Origin: Prolixibacteraceae bacterium
Lineage (GTDB): Bacteria > Bacteroidota > Bacteroidia > Bacteroidales > Prolixibacteraceae
Length of the DNA stretch: 35,889 nucleotides
Assembly: GCA_021740385.1 (NCBI GenBank)
Contig: JAIOZY010000111.1
Coordinates: forward strand, 1 to 35,889
Direction of reading: 5' to 3'
This document shows positions 6,217-15,600 of the stretch, piece by piece (the stretch's first letter is position 1; each line of letters opens with the position of its first letter). Position numbers and translations under genes: made by a program. Under the pieces are notes generated by a model that worked only from the letters and a program-made list of their open reading frames with translations, ran no database searches and had not been told where the DNA came from.

Positions 6217-6816
6217 TCAATGATTGTTCAATATTTGAGAAACTATACTTAGATATTGTTTTGTTAAGTCAGGGTATTCGCTATTTGGCATGAAGGGATA
6301 TTCTATGTTGTTATGTTTTAAAATGAAATAATAAGGGCTGTTAAAAGTTTCCATATCTAAGTTTATTTCTCCACAATTAATTACAGTGTATGGAATTCTG
6401 TGAGTTTTAATAAATATATCTTTCTGCCTTTCATCAGCAAAAGTGGCCAAAAAAAGTAACTCTTCTGATTTAATTGCTTTATTCATGTTTTTTATTAATT
6501 CTATCTCTTTTTCAATGCACTTTAAACAGTTTCTATTTGAAAATCGAAAACACAATTTCGGTTTTTCTGACAACGATGAATCTTCCTTTAGTTTATAGGT
6601 GGTATTCCATGATATTAATTGACTTCTAAACAATTTAAGGAAATATTCATTTTTATATTCTTCCTTTTCTAACTTATTTATTGTTATTTTTAAATTATTT
6701 TCACATATATTTTTTTCATTAAAATATTTATTGTTTTTGAACAATAATAGTATGTTTAAAGACAATAAGATAAATGTAATAATCCAAATTATTATATTGT
6801 TAAATAAATTTTTCAT
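6217..6816 (-). CDS. Membrane-anchored CxxC thioredoxin-like protein (cassette 2)
   Basis: A 199-residue protein with one N-terminal membrane helix (about 9-26) and a coiled, charged stalk (about 33-75). A compact domain follows with CFRFSNRNCLKCIEKEIELI, where CLKC resembles a redox CxxC motif, then a Rossmann-like strand ELLFLATFADE. The arrangement suggests a periplasmic thiol-disulfide protein tethered to the inner membrane. The paralogue 9984-10574 has CYKC in the same place. Its start lies 2 bases after the stop of the propeller gene, so the two are tightly coupled. It may act on the six-Cys peptide encoded upstream, which is inference. A structural or reductase role without peptide contact is possible. 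Confidence 0.6.
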   Translation of the reverse strand: MKNLFNNIIIWIITFILLSLNILLLFKNNKYFNEKNICENNLKITINKLEKEEYKNEYFLKLFRSQLISWNTTYKLKEDSSLSEKPKLCFRFSNRNCLKCIEKEIELIKNMNKAIKSEELLFLATFADERQKDIFIKTHRIPYTVINCGEINLDMETFNSPYYFILKHNNIEYPFMPNSEYPDLTKQYLSIVSQILNNH

Positions 6817-6818
6817 TT

Positions 6819-7985
6819 TTATTTTAACTTATAGATTACGATTACATGATTATCATTATATTCAAAAGATTTATGGTTTGAGATTTCAAACTTGCTAAGT
6901 TTTGTTCTTTTTAATTTATCCAAAAGGGTTTTTGCCTCCAAAGCACTTAATATGCACGCAAAAGATTGATCAATATTGAAATCTAATTCCATTGGAAAAG
7001 GACTATTATCGTACTTATAATAAAAAGTATAAATACTGTGATTATTCTTATTTATAAATGTATTAATTATTTTCTGATTAAAATTGAATGAAAAGGATAA
7101 CCAATTTGATGTTTCTAAAGGATTACTTATTGAATGACTTAAATTATTACTGTAATATGCTTCAGGATAATAACCTTTTAAGAATGCGCCTTCATTTATT
7201 TCATTTTTTAATGTAAATCGATTTTTAAAAATAATAGCATATTTTGTATTTATTCGATTTTTAGCTATAGAGTAGATTGTATCATTGCCTAATGTTGGAT
7301 TTATAAGATAAAAATTATTGTGTTTTATAAAACGATGTGAATCATCATTATATTTATGTGTCACAGGGAAATAATATTCAGACAAAATTGTCTCTTTTGA
7401 TCTATACATAGCATAATTGTTAGAGATATATTTTTTTTGTCCCATGCTTCCTCCCCATATATAAAAATCATTATCTGAGATTGAAGCAAATTGAAATGGA
7501 TTACAATATTGATTATCTTTAAAGAAATTATAATTAGTTACTATTTTTTCAAAACTCCCATCTTTATCATATTTTAAAATTCTGTTGAAATCTAAAATTA
7601 CAATTTTACCATCCCTTGAAATATCAAAATCCCTAATTTCAATAAATTCTCCTGGCCCTTTCCCTTTATTGCCGATTTGATGTAAATAATTACCCTCATT
7701 GTCAAACACATATAATGCTTTTAGGAAATCTAAAACATAATAACGATTTTCATTAAAAACCACTTTATTTGGATCAACTATCTGACATAAATCAGAATTT
7801 TCTAATGGTAAAAAAGTAATCTCCTTAATTATTTCATTTGGATTAGAATCCAATTTATAGGAACGAGGCATTTTTATCTCAACCAGTTCATTTCTGTTAA
7901 TTTTTGATTGAACTACAGATTTTTTTGAACACGATATTATTGGCAGTAGTAATAATATAACAAAAATTTTGAGTAAGACTTTCAC
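6819..7985 (-). CDS. 6-bladed beta-propeller lipoprotein (cassette 2)
   Basis: A lipoprotein of about 388 residues if started at GTG 7985; the frame is open upstream to ATG 8138. The GTG start gives VKVLLKIFVILLLLPIISC, a lipoprotein signal with the lipobox Cys at residue 19, whereas the longer form would bury the signal at residue 53. The middle has propeller repeats with NRYYVLDFLKALYVFDNEGN and IGNKGKGPGEFIEIRDFDIS, typical of Bacteroidota 6-bladed propellers (TolB-like). In the phylum such proteins often accompany NVEALA peptides. Here it lies between the six-Cys peptide and the CxxC protein. It is likely a periplasmic or surface binding protein; its ligand is unknown. Confidence 0.75.
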   Translation of the reverse strand: MKVLLKIFVILLLLPIISCSKKSVVQSKINRNELVEIKMPRSYKLDSNPNEIIKEITFLPLENSDLCQIVDPNKVVFNENRYYVLDFLKALYVFDNEGNYLHQIGNKGKGPGEFIEIRDFDISRDGKIVILDFNRILKYDKDGSFEKIVTNYNFFKDNQYCNPFQFASISDNDFYIWGGSMGQKKYISNNYAMYRSKETILSEYYFPVTHKYNDDSHRFIKHNNFYLINPTLGNDTIYSIAKNRINTKYAIIFKNRFTLKNEINEGAFLKGYYPEAYYSNNLSHSISNPLETSNWLSFSFNFNQKIINTFINKNNHSIYTFYYKYDNSPFPMELDFNIDQSFACILSALEAKTLLDKLKRTKLSKFEISNHKSFEYNDNHVIVIYKLK

Positions 7986-8249
7986 ACAATATGATTTTAA
8001 AAAATTCGCTTCTGTAAAAAAAATATACAAAAATCGTTGACGGAATTGTTTGTTAATTACATGAAAACAAGACATTAGCATGCTATGAGGGTCGTTTTTT
8101 AGTGTATATAGTGGAATTTTGTTAAAAAAACCATTCAAACTTATTTTACTCCAACAGAGAGTATCATAAGTGGCAGGGCGAAGAATTCTGATGAATTTAT
8201 TTATGTTTTACCGAGTATCAATAAAAAAATAAATCCCGCCAACGAGTTA

Positions 8250-8525
8250 TTAATAACACAAACCTCCTACACAGCCTCCGGAATCGAAACATCCATGGTT
8301 TGCTCCTCCAATGCAATAATATCTAGCAGTTCCTTCACCACAGATTTCGCAACCTTGATCCATTATGTCACCATCTGTAGGATAATGTTCAGCAGAAGCT
8401 TGTTTAATTGATAACTTGAATAAAGAAAAAGTATCCTCATTATTCCTATTCAAAATTGTTACATTCAAAACTAATATTGCTCCTAAAAAAGCAAAAACAA
8501 AAAATTTTATAAAGTTTTTCTTCAT
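8250..8525 (-). CDS. NVEALA-like six-Cys secreted peptide (cassette 2)
   Basis: A 91-residue precursor with basic start MKKNFIKFF, a hydrophobic helix at about 8-26 and a 20-residue spacer. An ASA|E site follows at about residue 45, which fits signal peptidase I rules although it is unusually far from the helix. The product of about 46 residues has six cysteines: CEIC, YYC, GCF, GGC and the penultimate Cys. This layout, N-terminal helix, long spacer and xALA-like cleavage motif before a Cys-rich tail, matches the NVEALA family of Bacteroidota. Only weak sequence identity to that family is visible. The paralogue at 12006-12338 also has six Cys. Disulfide bonding is likely. Confidence 0.6.
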   Translation of the reverse strand: MKKNFIKFFVFAFLGAILVLNVTILNRNNEDTFSLFKLSIKQASAEHYPTDGDIMDQGCEICGEGTARYYCIGGANHGCFDSGGCVGGLCY

Positions 8526-8765
8526 AATTCTATTTTTTAATTAACAATCTTTAATATAACATTCTTTTAATTTTTTATTTGATTTCCTTTAAAGCTATTG
8601 ACTTGATTTTTGTTCTTTTATTTAAAGAGCACTTGCAATATTCAACGCTTTTTGTTATTGTTCCGATTCATCGTTTAGCTTGGTCAAAAAATATTTGATA
8701 ATAATTTTTCTGGTATCATTTCACTTAATCCGATTTACTTTAGTTATACAACAAAATAAAGTGTT
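8526..8765. other. Long AT-rich leader between palindrome 2 and the peptide gene
   Basis: About 240 bases separate palindrome 2 from the peptide start, versus about 46 bases in cassette 1. No ORF with a plausible product, no hairpin terminator and no repeat was seen. It may be a relic of a deleted gene or a long untranslated leader. Confidence 0.3.
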
Positions 8766-8790
8766 TACAGTGCAACTACTCTGCACTGTA
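8766..8790. promoter_or_regulatory. Palindrome 2 (TGCA-N7-TGCA), candidate HTH operator
   Basis: Perfect inverted repeat TACAGTGCA-N7-TGCACTGTA. It sits about 24 bases after the stop of the HTH remnant. The minus-strand sequence just downstream, AAACACTTTATTTTG, is nearly the same as after palindrome 1 (AAACACTTAATATTG), so site and putative -7 region have been kept together. Only palindrome 1 and palindrome 3 retain an intact HTH gene upstream. Confidence 0.6.
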
Positions 8791-8814
8791 ATTTTTTTTA
8801 AAAATTATTCCGCT

Positions 8815-8870
8815 TTATTCATCGTCCCGGAAATAATAGGTTCTTTTATACTTGCAAGGTTGTAACCTTT
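8815..8870 (-). pseudogene. HTH regulator remnant, C-terminal 19 codons with frameshift
   Basis: The minus strand reads KGYNL, then one frame over CKYKRTYYFRDDE and TAA at 8815. This corresponds to KGYNIEFCRYKRTYYFKEDE of the intact HTH at 12426-12632 with seven bases missing in the middle. Upstream sequence is unrelated and contains inverted repeats. The remnant shows that cassette 2 arose by duplication of HTH, palindrome and peptide genes and later lost its own regulator. Confidence 0.65.
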
Positions 8871-8919
8871 GAAAAAGATTTTAGATTTTCAGCCCGCTCT
8901 GCTTTGTGCCTCTTAATTA

Positions 8920-8963
8920 CCCAAGGTGTTACCTTGGGCTGAAATCATTAAGCCCTTCAGGCT
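8920..8963. repeat. REP-like inverted repeats
   Basis: A perfect hairpin CCCAAGGT-GTT-ACCTTGGG (8920-8938) is followed after 12 bases by AGCC-CTTCA-GGCT (8951-8963). Short paired palindromes of this composition are common between genes in Bacteroidota and behave as REP-like elements. The pair lies where the HTH remnant and the DUF4143 remnant meet, so it may mark a deletion junction. Confidence 0.4.
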
Positions 8964-9006
8964 AAATATTCGGGAAGATAAATTGTAATTTATGTGCTGG
9001 TGGTGT

Positions 9007-9369
<363 letters not shown>

Positions 9370-9477
9370 TTATCGAACGTAATCATATTTGGTTATGTTT
9401 ATTTGTGAATTTAATCCCAAATGGGCGGAAAAATATGGGTTGAATCAAAAACGGGGGGGGGATCGACCTTTTATTTT

Positions 9478-9745
9478 AATTTGCCGTATTGACGTTTCAG
9501 GTTTGACGTTCAGCTTTGCTTCACGTTTGATGCTCACTTTGTTCGCGTTTGATGTTTCGCTTTGCTCCACGTTTGATGCTCACTTTGTTCGCGTTTGATG
9601 TTTTGCTTCGCTTCACGTTTGATGCTCACTTTGTTCGCGTTTGATGTTTCGCTTCGCTTCACGTTTGATGCTTTTCTTCGAAAAACGTTTGGAATGTTTT
9701 TCACTACCCTAACGCACAAACGAAGTGAGTTTCGAACGAGAAACA
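9478..9745. repeat. GTTTGA-type repeat array B
   Basis: Tandem units of about 20-25 bases that alternate forms such as GTTTGATGCTCACTTTGTTC and GTTTGATGTTTCGCTTCGCT. All are in the GTTTGA orientation. The array ends in a degenerate CTTTTCTTCGAAAAACG core. A 9-base G run (9453-9461) precedes it. Open frames in the array are simply translations of the repeat. The 614 bases from 9370 to 9983 hold this array, the type II copy below and no gene I can support. Confidence 0.75.
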
Positions 9746-9824
9746 TCAAGTTTGTTTAACGCTAACAAATAGAATTTCAGATATTAATACGAAAAGTGTC
9801 TAATATAATAATTTAAAATTTCAA

Positions 9825-9925
9825 GTTTGGCTACGCCGATCTCGCAAGCTCGATTCAGGTTTTGAATTCCAAGTTTCATCACGCTATGCGGGACTTCGCT
9901 TCGTTACGGGTTTCAGGTTGTTGAA
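9825..9925. repeat. Type II GC-rich repeat, third copy, with related flank
   Basis: GCTATGCGGGACTTCGCTTC begins at 9886, followed by the CGGGTTTCAGGTT tail, as in the copies at 6088 and 6129. To the left lies a related segment containing CTCGCAAGCTCGATTCAGGTT. Both type II sites lie just outside a gene end. Confidence 0.55.
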
Positions 9926-9983
9926 GATGGAATGTTCTTCAATAAATGTATTGTTCGGTTATATAAAGCAACACTATATAAAA

Positions 9984-10574
9984 TTAAAACACAGTGTCTG
10001 AATTCTCGTCGAACATAATGCTCATCGATTCAAAATACTCATTACTAATATCAATGTTGTTAGATTGTGGAAAGAAAATAAATTTTGCAAAACCATTTCT
10101 ATCAATAATAGCGAAGAAACGTTGGTCTATTTTGCTTCCAGGGTCAATTCTAAAATTAGAGCATTCAACGCTGTAATAAAATAAATTTTCAAGTGTTGTT
10201 TGAAGCAGAATTTTTTCATTTTTATTTTTTGGAATATTTGGTAAAACAATTATGTTTTCAAAACCAATCTTACTGCCCCATTTTTTAATTAAATCCAAAT
10301 CAGCAAGAACGCATTTGTAACATTCTTTGTTAAAATATCTATATATCATTCGAAAATTATTTTCGGAACTGGTTATATTAAAGATACTATCAACTTGAGA
10401 ATAATTTTGAAATAACTTATTGTATAATGAAATCTGTCTAAATAATGATTCTGAGTAGTTTGATTTCATTTCATTGATTGAAGCTTTATTCAATGTGTTA
10501 ATATTTCTAATTTTCAACAATAGAACAATATTCAATATTAATAAAAGTAATACTATATAAAGTCTTATTTTCAT
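9984..10574 (-). CDS. Membrane-anchored CxxC thioredoxin-like protein (cassette 1)
   Basis: A 196-residue protein with an N-terminal helix (about 4-22) and a polar stalk. The domain then starts with RMIYRYFNKECYKCVLADLD, where CYKC aligns with CLKC of the cassette 2 paralogue at 6217-6816. The rest resembles a thioredoxin-like fold: a strand IIVLPNI, a later RFFAIIDRNG and an amphipathic C-terminus. Sequence identity between the paralogues is low, but length, topology and motif agree. It lies 110 bases after the propeller gene, a looser spacing than in cassette 2. A role in disulfide handling of the Cys-rich peptide is plausible but not shown. Confidence 0.6.
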   Translation of the reverse strand: MKIRLYIVLLLLILNIVLLLKIRNINTLNKASINEMKSNYSESLFRQISLYNKLFQNYSQVDSIFNITSSENNFRMIYRYFNKECYKCVLADLDLIKKWGSKIGFENIIVLPNIPKNKNEKILLQTTLENLFYYSVECSNFRIDPGSKIDQRFFAIIDRNGFAKFIFFPQSNNIDISNEYFESMSIMFDENSDTVF

Positions 10575-10684
10575 GAATAACTTGTAACTTGTATCTTTTG
10601 ATAATTGTTTTGTATAACCAATAATTAAACTAAACTTCCAACTATGTAATTTATCAAAATTTTCTAATTGTTTTGCAGGGAATT

Positions 10685-11911
10685 TTATATTTCATTTTTT
10701 TTGAATTTGTAAAAAAATAAAACTGGATTGTCTGAAGTTTTTATGCTAGCTAACTTTTTCTCTTGACTTTTTGAAATTTTTATATTTTTTGATAAAATTT
10801 GTTGCTTCAATCTTTCAATGCTATAATCACCAATATTTGGTATTGGCATAATTGCATAATTATCATTTATTTCATCAAATTTATTGTATTTAGAATAAGT
10901 TAAATCATCAAATAAACTACCTGATATTATTTTGTTTTGGTCCTTGTAATAGAATAAATCATTGCCGGAACAATTATTTGCTAAGAATCTAAAATAAATA
11001 AGAGATTTATTTTCCATATAATCAATAATTGCAATGAATTTATCTTTTCCTGCTTTTCTTAATTCGAAATAAGCAGTATGCGGATTGTCAGGTATTTTTT
11101 TTATATCATTTTCAGTAATAAAATTGTTTGAATTTATTGCAATGTATGGCTGTAACTTTTGATTTTTAATGGTAAAAATAGTATCGCAAAAGGGATTCAT
11201 ATATCTAACACCGCAAGAGCTACTATAAAAATTGTGCCTGTAAAAAGTAGTATTAATTGACCAACCTTTATTATATTTTGGGGATTCAAGCAAATTTTCA
11301 CATGCCTTACCCTTTTTGTTAATCATACATATAAGATATTTTTTATTATTATTTCTCTTTTTCAATGAAGTATAATTAAAAAAGTATCTATTCCCTACTG
11401 CTTCAATGGAATGTGGAAGAATAGTATTGTCAATAGAAATTTTATCAACAAATTCACCTGTTTTTTTATACCTAAATAAGGCTTTTAACTGGCGATCGCA
11501 TATCACAATCAAATTTTTTTCATCATCCAAACAAAAAGAAGAGGGATCGATATATTCACTTACACCTTTGCCAATTCTTCCAATTTTTGAAATGAAATTT
11601 CCTTCTGCAGAAAATATGAAAACAGATTTTGAAAACTTTTTATCAAAAATATAGATTGTATCATTATGATATTTAATTTCAGAAATTAATCCAATTAAGT
11701 TGTTCGATGTTGTTTCCAATGGAACTATTTTTATTTCTGAAAACAATTCGGAGAAGAAAATCTTATTTGAAGGGTTAATGTTATCAACATTGATTGATTG
11801 TATATCTGCTTTTTTTAATGAACCAGTGTTTTTTTTGTTGTTTGAAAAAGTGCAAGAAATAATCAAAAAAACAAAAATATTTGCAAATAAACAAAGAAGA
11901 TATTTATTCAT
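10685..11911 (-). CDS. 6-bladed beta-propeller lipoprotein (cassette 1)
   Basis: A 408-residue lipoprotein with signal MNKYLLCLFANIFVFLIISC, where the lipobox Cys is residue 20. After a polar linker come propeller signatures: EIKIVPLETTSNNLIGLISE, then DTIYIFDKKFSKSVFIFSAE, GNFISKIGRIGKGVSEY and further blades. The IGRIGKG motif matches IGNKGKGPGEF in the cassette 2 paralogue. Location is probably the periplasmic side of a membrane. It lies 94 bases after the peptide stop, across a strong hairpin, so it may be expressed at a lower level than the peptide. Ligand unknown; it may bind or present the peptide. Confidence 0.75.
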   Translation of the reverse strand: MNKYLLCLFANIFVFLIISCTFSNNKKNTGSLKKADIQSINVDNINPSNKIFFSELFSEIKIVPLETTSNNLIGLISEIKYHNDTIYIFDKKFSKSVFIFSAEGNFISKIGRIGKGVSEYIDPSSFCLDDEKNLIVICDRQLKALFRYKKTGEFVDKISIDNTILPHSIEAVGNRYFFNYTSLKKRNNNKKYLICMINKKGKACENLLESPKYNKGWSINTTFYRHNFYSSSCGVRYMNPFCDTIFTIKNQKLQPYIAINSNNFITENDIKKIPDNPHTAYFELRKAGKDKFIAIIDYMENKSLIYFRFLANNCSGNDLFYYKDQNKIISGSLFDDLTYSKYNKFDEINDNYAIMPIPNIGDYSIERLKQQILSKNIKISKSQEKKLASIKTSDNPVLFFYKFKKNEI

Positions 11912-11963
11912 AAACTCAATTTATATATTTTATTTAAATGAAATTGAATTATATATTATGTAA

Positions 11964-11998
11964 AGAATGGTTTTGCGTAATTAACGCAAAACCATTCT
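11964..11998 (-). terminator. Strong hairpin between peptide and propeller genes
   Basis: Perfect 15-base arms AGAATGGTTTTGCGT (11964-11978) and its complement (11984-11998) enclose a 5-base loop. On the minus strand the stem ends in TTTACAT, so it lacks a long U tract. It starts 8 bases after the peptide stop. It probably acts as a partial terminator or mRNA 3'-end stabiliser that lowers propeller expression compared with the peptide. Confidence 0.5.
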
Positions 11999-12005
11999 AT
12001 TGATA

Positions 12006-12338
12006 CTAACAATTATCCAAGTATAAATTTTTTAGTAATACTTCAGAATCGCCGTTGCATGTGTCATATACAGTATGCATTTCGCCAGCTAAACAATCGC
12101 CGCTGGAACCAAAGCATGAAGCTGATAAAAAAACATCCTCACTGCAAGCTCCGTAAATTGTTGTAACATCCACAATTGCAATGCAGTTATCAGGTTCACC
12201 TTGTTCTGCTTGCGCTTTTGAAGTAAGGAATAATGATTTTAAAGTAGAAGATCCCTTGTTTAAATTGAATTGCCCTATTGTCAAATTCAATATCAATACA
12301 GTTATTACAAAAGTTACTGTTAAGAATTTTGTTTTCAT
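12006..12338 (-). CDS. NVEALA-like six-Cys secreted peptide (cassette 1)
   Basis: A 110-residue precursor. MKTKFLTVTFVITVLILNLT forms a basic start and hydrophobic helix, a polar spacer of about 25 residues follows, and AQA|E at about residue 45 is a signal peptidase I-type site. The product of about 65 residues has six cysteines (PDNC, GAC, ASC, GDC, DTC and a C-terminal Cys). The cassette 2 peptide has the same plan, a related AxA|E site and also six Cys with one at or next to the C-terminus, although the tails barely align. The palindrome with the HTH gene lies directly upstream. NVEALA family membership is by architecture. Confidence 0.6.
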   Translation of the reverse strand: MKTKFLTVTFVITVLILNLTIGQFNLNKGSSTLKSLFLTSKAQAEQGEPDNCIAIVDVTTIYGACSEDVFLSASCFGSSGDCLAGEMHTVYDTCNGDSEVLLKNLYLDNC

Positions 12339-12384
12339 AATATAAATTTTAGATTTAATAGTAAATATTACAATATTAAGTGTT

Positions 12385-12409
12385 TACAGTGCAACGATTC
12401 TGCACTGTA
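12385..12409. promoter_or_regulatory. Palindrome 1 (TGCA-N7-TGCA), candidate HTH operator
   Basis: Perfect inverted repeat TACAGTGCA-N7-TGCACTGTA, 16 bases after the HTH stop and 46 bases before the peptide start. On the minus strand it is followed by AAACACTTAATATTG, which includes TAATATTG, one mismatch from the Bacteroidota -7 consensus TAnnTTTG. On the plus strand a T-run follows the stem, but no plus-strand gene reads into it. Confidence 0.6.
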
Positions 12410-12425
12410 ATTTTTTTTTAAAAAA

Positions 12426-12632
12426 TTATTCATCTTCCTTGAAATAATAGGTCCTTTTATACCTGCAAAATTCAATGTTGTAACCTTTGTCTTTTAACAA
12501 TTCGAGATAATTAAAAACGGTTCTTCGTGAAAGGCCAAGTTTTGAGGCAAGCTCTTCGGCAGTGCCGGTATTTTCAATTTTAATTTGGCTTTCAAGGCTT
12601 TCAAGTTTCATTAAAAATTCTGAGTAACTCAT
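12426..12632 (-). CDS. Small HTH transcriptional regulator (intact, cassette 1)
   Basis: A 68-residue regulator from ATG 12632 (MSYSEFLMKL). The frame is also open to 12680, but that would overlap the RND gene, and the paralogue at 2935-3144 supports the shorter start. Residues 19-46 carry the HTH: GTAEELASKLGLSRRTVFNY. The tail KGYNIEFCRYKRTYYFKEDE is a conserved wing-like element. No sensor domain is present, so activity may depend on dimerisation or a partner. The gene is 19 bases after the RND pump stop and is therefore the last gene of the exporter operon. The palindrome follows at once. Repression or activation of the peptide cassette is the simplest reading. Confidence 0.75.
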   Translation of the reverse strand: MSYSEFLMKLESLESQIKIENTGTAEELASKLGLSRRTVFNYLELLKDKGYNIEFCRYKRTYYFKEDE

Positions 12633-12651
12633 AGTTTTGGGTATTGTTATA

Positions 12652-15600
12652 TTAGTAATGATTTTTAATTGTCTTTCCAAGCTTCATCATTAAAGGCAAA
12701 AAAACAATCAGGGCTAGTAGTGAAAAAACCAGTCCGCCAATTGCGCCTGATGCAAACGAAAACCAGAATACTTCGTTCTGGCCGTTCCACACAAAAGGGA
12801 TAAGCCCAAGGCTTGTTGAAAAAATGGTCAGTATTACCGGGAAAATTTTATGGTTAAAGGCGTTGATATAACATTTCAGCTTTGGCCGTTTTTTATTCTT
12901 TACCATTAGGTTGTAATCGTTCAGGATGTACAGGCCCGAGTTAACCGAAATACCACACAGCAGGATAAACGAGGCAAACCCTCCCTGGTCGAAATTGATA
13001 TCGAACAGGTAAAAGGTGAGGAATACCCCGATAAACGAGAGCGGGACCAACCCGATAACCGCCAGTGGCTGCGTGAGCGATTCCAGCAATATGGCGCAGA
13101 TAAAATAAATAATGGCAATAACCAAAAAGATTAAATAGTATTGCGATTTGTTGTTTCGATCCCACGACCAGGAGTTTTTTGGCTCAAGTACGCGGTAGCC
13201 AATGGGCAGGGTTTTCTTAACCCGCTCAATTTCGCGGTCTCTTACAATTTTGTCCAACTGATAAGGGCCAAGGAAGTTGTATGCTACGCCTAACTGGTAT
13301 TGCTGGTTTTTCTTGTAAATACTGTTTCCTGTTTTTCGTTTCTCAATGCTGCCAATTGAAGGCAGTTTAAGTTGTTTTTCGTTAAGCAACACGGGTTCAT
13401 TGTTCAGGTTCCAAACCTGAAAACGATCGAAGCCCGACGAAACCAGGGTTACCGGCTGTAAACGGTTTTCAGTAAAAACCCGCAGATTATTGTTGCGGTA
13501 AAGCTTGTTTTGCAGGTAGCCGTAAAAATCCCGCAGCGAAATATTGTTCATGGCAAACATCGCCGGGTTAAAATCGAGGTAATACTCATGGAGCGATTCC
13601 CCGCTCCAGTTTGTGGAACCTGTCACTTCAATTTCTTTCACGCGCTCATTTTTGGTAAGTTCACCGCACGATTCAAGGGCATATTGGTACAACTGGTCGT
13701 AATTATACCCTTCAAACTGAACCTGTACCCTTTTGTACCCGGTGCCCAAAGCATTTGAAAAGCCCCTTCCGACACCGTATACGCCCCAGTCAACCCCGCC
13801 CAGCTGGATGGCTTTCGAGGTCAGTTCTTCTTTCAAAAAATAGGGGAACCCGGTAAACTCGGCAGAATCGGTAAAATGAATCTGGATGGAGGATGACTGT
13901 GCATTCCATATCGTAGTTTGAAATATTTCCACTTCGGGATAAACCGAAATTTCTGCCTCCATTTTTTTTACGGCTTCGTTCAATTGTTTTACCGTGCAGC
14001 CCTCGGGCATGGAGCCCCTCACGTAGAGGGTTGTACGCGAAGGTTCTGAATAGAATGACTTTTCAAAAACGTTTTCGGTGAACAAGCGCAATGATCCTCC
14101 CAAAATTTTCGATAAAAGGGGTTTTGCCTGCTGGGTAAACCAATCGGTTCCAAGGGTTTTGTTGTAGGTTTCTGCCCAAAAATTTTCCTTTTCAATTTTA
14201 TCGGGCAGCCAATGTACAGGGATGCCAAATCCCAACAGGAAGATGACTATATAAATCCACTTGTATTTTTTGCCAAAACGAATACTTTTTTCATAAAACC
14301 GGTTAGCCTTCAGGATATGCCGCTTCCGGCGAAATGATTTTTTTCCTTTTTTACGAGGTAAAGGTATTTTTTCCATCAAGGCCGGGATAAACCAAAAAGC
14401 GATAGCTATGGAAATGGAAAGATTGATGATGATCACCAGCGAAAAATCGACCAGGTTGATGCGCTGCGATTCTTTGAGGAAGAAAATAACGCTTAACGCG
14501 CCGATGGTGGTCAGTGTGGCTGCCAGTATGGCCAGGAAAACCTTTTTGTTGCCCCTTAAGCGCAGGTGGTCGATCATTACAATGCTGTTATCGATCATCA
14601 TCCCGAACGATACCGTGATACCTGCCAGGGCATACAAATGTATTTCAACTTTGAAGATATGGTAAAACCATGCCGCGATAAGCAGGTTGGCCACAATACT
14701 TACCAGGATGAGTAACAGGTATCGCCATTTTCGGGTGGCCACGAGCACAAACAAGAGCAAAATGATGATCGAGAACAAAGTCCTCCAGCCAATTTTTGTG
14801 AGTTCTTTTTTTATAAAACCGGTCGCATCATAGGCCAGTTTAACCTGGTAGCCGGGGGGCAATCCTTTCTTCAGGGTTTCAACCTGTTCTTTAACCCTTT
14901 GGGCCAGCTTTAAATTATTGGCCTGTTCTTCGGGGTAAATAACCATGTTTATTGAATTGAGCCCGTTTATACGGTGGTAATTGTTGGGCGGTTGTTCACG
15001 ATAACTAACCTTTGCAATATCATTTAAATAAACAATCCGCCCCCCGGTTTTTTTTACCGGGACTGCATCCCATTCGCTGGCGTTATCGCCCCTCAGTTCA
15101 ATCAATACATTTATTGGTTTTTCTTTCATGTTTTTCCCGTTGCCCTGGTTGATGATACCAACAACACGCTCCCCGAAATGGTTACTGATAGCCGCGCCCA
15201 CCTCGGCAGAACTGATCCCAAGGATAGCTGTTTGTTCAATGTTGAGTTCTACCAACCATTCAAAGGGTGTACCTCCATAAACGATTACATCGGTTACTCC
15301 CTTTATTGTTGAAATTTTTGGGACAAGGTGCTTTTCGGCGTACTCCTCGATCAAAATTGGTGTTGTGCCTGCATTGATGGTATAGGTTAACACGGCGCCT
15401 TTCTGGTCATTGTCGGTATTCCTCATACTGATAGAGGGATATGATACCCCATGTGGCAAATTTGGATATACCTGCCTTATAAGGGTCGAGATTTCGAACC
15501 TGACCATGTCGGGATTAATATTCTTGTCAAATTCAATGGTAATCGTACCATTCCCTCTGTTCGAAACCGAAGAGATATTTTTCACGCCCTTCACCTGGTT

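Noticed and set aside
9389-9598. Plus-strand frame MVMFICEFNPKWAEKYGLNQ running into repeats
   Set aside because: Half of it is repeat array B, it crosses a 9-base G run, and no family or context supports it.
12385-12420. Palindrome 1 plus T-run as a rho-independent terminator on the plus strand
   Set aside because: No plus-strand gene reads into it, and the same palindrome recurs after HTH genes on the minus strand. On that strand no T-run follows, so an operator is more likely.
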